Shown one piece after another: positions 33,944 to 37,516 of a stretch of DNA of 37,516 nt. The notes below the pieces were generated by a model. That model made no database searches, was not told the origin of the DNA, and saw only the letters and a program-made list of their open reading frames with translations. Within the stretch, counting starts at the first letter, position 1, and each line of letters opens with the position of its first letter. Source of the stretch: Myxococcota bacterium (GTDB lineage Bacteria; Myxococcota; UBA727; JAHDBA01); contig JAHDGS010000003.1 of NCBI GenBank assembly GCA_020627505.1, forward strand, positions 24,966 through 62,481, given 5' to 3'. A program made the position numbers and the translations under genes.

Positions 33944-35689
33944 ATGAACATATTATCACACGCAACATACTTTACGGCTCGCATTGGTTTAAGCGCTATC
34001 TTTGGAATACTGTCTTTTGGTGGACTGGTTGGATGTAACGATCATATCTTTGAAGCGGTCGAAACATGTCAGACAGAGTCTTTGAACGCCCGCACAGTTA
34101 GACCTGAAGCTTCAGCACTTGATATCTTATTGGTGGTCGACAACTCGGGTTCGATGAGTCAAGAGCAAGCAAAACTGGCTGCACAATTTTCGCGTGCGTC
34201 TTGTCCGGCCTCTGGCGTCGGGAGTTTAGACGATGCGGCATGTGCGGCAAACCCTTTGTGTAAGCCGACGCGTGATGTTTTCGAGCAACAAGTTCGAGAC
34301 AACTGTGGATTCATTGATGTCCTAAATGCTTATCAAGTTGATTATCGTTTTGGCGTTATCACAACAGATGTATCGAAATGTGATTTTGCCAGCGCAGTTA
34401 ATAATGCAACATTTTCGGCTCAGAAAGGATGTGAAGAAGTTGATTTTGTTGCAAATGGACAGGGACCTGCGCCGCAGCGGGGATGTTTGCAGTCAGCAGC
34501 TTCGTGGGGCACAGATCGTTTCTTAACGAAAGACACAGCGACCTCGCAAAAGTTTAGTGACTTGATGCAACAAATTGGTATTTATGGAAGCCCGATGGAG
34601 GCTGGTTTAGAAGCAGCCCGCGCTTTTCTTGATGGAGAAGACTCGCAATGCCCAGCGGACAAAGATTTATTTTTACGCGATGGTTCAAAACTCTTGTTGA
34701 TCTATCTGACAGATGAAGATGATTGTTCATACGATCAAGATCGTATGAAAGAGTACGTCGAGCAGGTTGTCGCCTCAAAAGTGAGTCAAGGCATGACAAC
34801 AGGCTTTGAAGAATTTTGTATTTCAGATGCAGCTGGGGGGACAGCCTGCTTTAATTATCCGAATGAGCCACGTTTGAATTGTGTTGACGATAGTGCGACA
34901 GCAAATCCGCCGCTTCCCAAAGGCCTTGATTTTACAGTTCAAGATGTTTGCTATGGACAGCTCAATTATCTGCTGACTTCAGTGACAGAATATGGTCGGT
35001 TCTTTAATGAGTATGAAGATCATGAGGTTCAAATGGCAGTCATTGGTGGTGCTGGTTTGAATGCTTCGGGTGAGCTTGTGACCGACGGTGGTTGTGTGAT
35101 TGATACCAATGGGCAGCCTTCGACAAATTGCGTAGAGGCATTTGGGAGCACGTCGCAAGTGGGTGCTCGCGAGGGACAAAGCTCGACAGATACACCGCAA
35201 CAGTGCACATATACGGGCGGTGCATGCAGAGGTTTGGTTCTCGCAAATGATTTAACAACACCTGGTGAGCGATGTTGTCTCTCTGACGCAACAACACGTT
35301 ATTACAACGTGATGGATTTGATGAATACACCAGGTATTGCAGGCAGTATTTGTAATCAAAGTTTTGGGCAAACATTGGCTGAGATTGCTCGAGCTGGTGC
35401 TCAGTTCGACTTTGTTAAGTTGAGAGAGCCACCTGAAAATGTGAATCTCATGTCTGTTCAGGTCAGTCGAACAGGCGATGGTGAGTTTGTTGACGTGCCA
35501 CGCTGCCAAACAGCGGCTGGCTGTACCAGTGGTTGGGCTCTTTTAGAGGATCAGATTACGGTTCAGATGTATGGCGTTGAATATACACCTGAACCAGGTG
35601 GCGAGATTGTCGTCAATGCTGCGCCTGCAGGACTTAACTCGAGTCAAGAATGCGTTGGTATTTTACCAGGGCAAACAACCACACCTTAA
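33944..35689 (+). CDS. VWA-domain lipoprotein (second of tandem pair)
   Basis: AGGA lies 6 nt before the ATG; the signal peptide ends in lipobox LVGC. The product has 581 residues and is aligned almost end to end with the previous gene: the mature N-terminus (CNDHIFEAVETCQTES) is identical, the MIDAS (DILLVVDNSGSMSQEQAKLA) is kept, and the C-terminus (GQTLAEIARAGAQFDF, GLNSSQECVGILPGQ) is close. Differences cluster in the middle, in loops around the metal site. It is a tandem duplication 83 bp downstream. Role unknown; both are probably surface-exposed. Confidence 0.85.
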   Translation: MNILSHATYFTARIGLSAIFGILSFGGLVGCNDHIFEAVETCQTESLNARTVRPEASALDILLVVDNSGSMSQEQAKLAAQFSRASCPASGVGSLDDAACAANPLCKPTRDVFEQQVRDNCGFIDVLNAYQVDYRFGVITTDVSKCDFASAVNNATFSAQKGCEEVDFVANGQGPAPQRGCLQSAASWGTDRFLTKDTATSQKFSDLMQQIGIYGSPMEAGLEAARAFLDGEDSQCPADKDLFLRDGSKLLLIYLTDEDDCSYDQDRMKEYVEQVVASKVSQGMTTGFEEFCISDAAGGTACFNYPNEPRLNCVDDSATANPPLPKGLDFTVQDVCYGQLNYLLTSVTEYGRFFNEYEDHEVQMAVIGGAGLNASGELVTDGGCVIDTNGQPSTNCVEAFGSTSQVGAREGQSSTDTPQQCTYTGGACRGLVLANDLTTPGERCCLSDATTRYYNVMDLMNTPGIAGSICNQSFGQTLAEIARAGAQFDFVKLREPPENVNLMSVQVSRTGDGEFVDVPRCQTAAGCTSGWALLEDQITVQMYGVEYTPEPGGEIVVNAAPAGLNSSQECVGILPGQTTTP

Positions 35690-35705
35690 TGACCGTCATG
35701 TTGAA

Positions 35706-36224
35706 TTATTTCGAGAAGTGCGCTCGGTAAACAGCGCCATGTTCGACGTAGGTTTGATGGCTGCCTTTAATCATGGCTTCGTCTTTTTCTGAAACAGGGC
35801 GGATTATTTTTCCAGGCATGCCGCGCACAAATGTTTTTTCTGGAATGACCTTGTGTGGAGATAGCAGCGTGCCTGCTGCGATGAGTGACCCCTGACCGAT
35901 TTCGACATTATCCATCAAGATACTGCCCATTCCGATTAGGCAATCGTTTCCGATCACACAGCCATGGAGTAATGCTTTATGCCCGACAGTCACACGGTCA
36001 CCGACAACCGTTTTTGACCAACCTTCTGTCATATGTGCAACACTACCATCCTGGATTGAGGTTTCTTCACCGATAATGATGGCGCCCATATCTCCTCTCA
36101 GAACGACACCAGGCCATATTGTTGATCCGCGACCCACTGTCACTTGACCGATGATTGTTGCATCAGGGTGAACAAACGCTTCAGGATGAATATTCGGACT
36201 GTGTCCGCCGTAGTCGTGTATCAT
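35706..36224 (-). CDS. Gamma-carbonic-anhydrase-like left-handed beta-helix protein (YrdA family)
   Basis: The 172-residue protein has hexapeptide repeats (DATIIGQVTVGRGSTIWPGV) and the three metal His positions of gamma carbonic anhydrases: one in SVAHMTEG and two in VTVGHKALLHGC. It is a cytosolic trimer in the family. Many YrdA/PaaY-type members have weak or no anhydrase activity, so the reaction is uncertain. Its ATG overlaps the stop of the DUF192 gene (ATGA). Confidence 0.9.
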   Translation of the reverse strand: MIHDYGGHSPNIHPEAFVHPDATIIGQVTVGRGSTIWPGVVLRGDMGAIIIGEETSIQDGSVAHMTEGWSKTVVGDRVTVGHKALLHGCVIGNDCLIGMGSILMDNVEIGQGSLIAAGTLLSPHKVIPEKTFVRGMPGKIIRPVSEKDEAMIKGSHQTYVEHGAVYRAHFSK

Positions 36225-36748
36225 AGTTTTATCCAGGTCAAATGTTGACCTTTGCGTAAACCAAATGCGGATGCTTGTCCAGATTTAAGCTCAAGGACAT
36301 ACTGAGACGGCGTGCCAACTGTTCGACTCGTTGTCGTAAGTGGCTTGGCATCTTCAATGATTCCGACAATAATTCCGTTCTCATCAATAAAAATCATATC
36401 TAATGGGATGAGTGTATTTTTCATCCAAAATGATTGTACACGCATATGTTCAAATAAGAAGAGCATGCCTTCATTGTTGGCGAGTTGTCGTTCACACATC
36501 AAACCGAATTGCCGTGTTTGGGCTGTGTCGGCCACTCGGGCACGTATCGTGGTTTTATCTGAGAGTGTTAATAATGCTTCAGGTAAGTTTCGTTGCGGAA
36601 GTTCCGTATGTTTTTGACAAAAAGATGACTCAATCTGTTCTGCTTGAGGCGTCGATTCAGGTAACACCTGTTGTGTCGGCGCTTTACTGCATGTGCATTG
36701 AACGATTGAAAGTATCAACACACATATACGAATCAGGTTAACCGCCAC
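36221..36748 (-). CDS. DUF192-family lipoprotein
   Basis: A GTG start at 36746-36748 (AAGGA about 5 nt upstream) is preferred to the ATG at 36853, because the protein then begins with a signal peptide (AVNLIRICVLILSIVQC) ending in a lipobox-like Cys. The C-terminal ~110 residues follow the DUF192 fold: ARVADTAQTRQFGLMCERQL, GMLFLFEHMRVQSFWMKNTL, IPLDMIFIDENG, YVLELKSGQASAFGLRKG. The function of the family is unknown. It overlaps the upstream gene's stop by 11 bp, so translational coupling is likely. Confidence 0.85.
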   Translation of the reverse strand: MAVNLIRICVLILSIVQCTCSKAPTQQVLPESTPQAEQIESSFCQKHTELPQRNLPEALLTLSDKTTIRARVADTAQTRQFGLMCERQLANNEGMLFLFEHMRVQSFWMKNTLIPLDMIFIDENGIIVGIIEDAKPLTTTSRTVGTPSQYVLELKSGQASAFGLRKGQHLTWIKL

Positions 36749-37498
36749 TGGATCCTTCTGAAGCTGGCGTTGAAACACATAATGAGCCAGAGCTTCCACA
36801 GGTTGTGTTATCAGAAGAGAGCACACATGGTGCAGAAGACTTACAGTGCACATAGACCTCTAACGCCAATGAGGCGCAGCGCCCTTCATCTTGAAGTCGT
36901 GGAGCGCACTGTGCTTCGAGTCGTTGCCCAAGTCCGCAAGCGGCATCTGTTTGATCCCCACCACAATCTGGATCGATCAAACCACAACCACAATCACATC
37001 CGTCACCACTGCCATAAAAACTTGGATTACAATCCCAATCTTCTGGAACAGCCTCAGCATTGCCATACTCTAAATCCCAATCTGCAATAATTTCTTTACT
37101 TTCCGCAATACAAAACTTCCTCGGCTCAGTTGAAGGTACGCCGCCGGGGAAGCAATCTTCTTCAGGCGTCCAGTTTGTACACCCAAGCTCAGAATATGAA
37201 GTCGCTTGCCGACAAACGAAACCTTCGACGCCGACACAGTCGGCATCTGTGTCACATTGATTTGTACAATATGGACGGCTTTCATCAGAACTGACGCATG
37301 TTGCAGTCACACATGACTCTCGAGCGCGATATTTGTGCGGCCTGGCTCCTGGCGTACAAGTTGACGCGCCTGAGAAGGATCTTGAATACTACAAACAGCA
37401 CCTAAGGTTGGCTCGGTGCACCCTGTTGTAAGTGACAGAAATACTGTCGCGATCACTGTACTCGCGAGTTGAGCCGTTTTTGAAGATATAAATGACAT
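36738..37498 (-). pseudogene. Cys-rich lipoprotein gene with a frameshift
   Basis: The ATG at 37496-37498 (AGGA 8 nt upstream) starts a lipoprotein signal with lipobox TTGC. After DPSQA the frame runs into a stop at 37307-37309. The other frame carries natural-looking sequence across the same stretch (STCTPGARPHKYRARESCVT, then ATCVSSDESRPYCTNQCDTD) and continues to 36738. Joining the frames near the GCGCG tract at about 37361-37371 gives a ~253-residue Cys-rich protein. One base is missing or two are extra. It may be a sequencing error or a recent mutation. The Cys-rich part resembles other extracellular proteins of Myxococcota; function unknown. Confidence 0.7.
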
Positions 37499-37516
37499 AG
37501 TTTGATCCTAAAACAA

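Noticed and set aside
37307-37371. Programmed frameshift in the last gene
   Set aside because: There is no slippery heptamer or downstream structure. A simple indel explains it better.

Overview
The window looks like chromosomal DNA of a low-to-moderate GC (mid-40s by eye, not computed) member of the Myxococcota, perhaps a Bradymonadia-like lineage. The evidence is the set of secreted Cys-rich lipoproteins (DUF4215-type and somatomedin-B-type repeats), a MYXO-CTERM-like C-terminal anchor on a 1991-residue PKD protein, VWA lipoproteins, and an FHA domain fused to a CpaF-like domain. Taxonomy is an inference; there is no rRNA, and I saw no tRNA.

Left region (1-3640) is accessory and partly decayed. 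It holds the end of an unknown gene with its terminator, a candidate structured RNA (100-218), a small hypothetical protein, a broken lipoprotein gene, a 350-residue orphan protein flanked by two ~125-bp direct repeats, an IS30-type transposase helix-turn-helix remnant, and a broken gene for an acidic, membrane-anchored surface protein.

The centre (3640-20021) carries the giant PKD/Cys-rich surface protein, aspS, a periplasmic AMIN-like protein, an FHA protein with a CpaF-like domain that has lost Walker A, a translationally coupled pterin-carbinolamine dehydratase, an Mrp/ApbC ATPase, an 827-residue protein with a caspase-like C-terminus, and the rplU-rpmA operon. L27 has an unusual C-terminal helix-hairpin-helix extension.

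The right half (20138-37498) mixes housekeeping genes (an rph-rdgB-two-gene operon, a lytic transglycosylase, a gamma-carbonic-anhydrase-like protein, a DUF192 protein) with secreted lipoproteins. These include two paralogues with a regulatory-like beta domain and a ThuA/glutamine-amidotransferase-like fold interrupted by somatomedin-B repeats, a four-repeat Cys-rich lipoprotein, and a tandem pair of VWA lipoproteins. The last gene, a Cys-rich lipoprotein, carries a frameshift.

The most notable items are a second copy of the candidate RNA (31563-31696, next to an 11-bp tandem repeat), the somatomedin-B/ThuA-like pair, the L27-HHH fusion, the FHA-pseudo-CpaF protein and the caspase-like protein. 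No defence island, CRISPR array or complete mobile element was seen.
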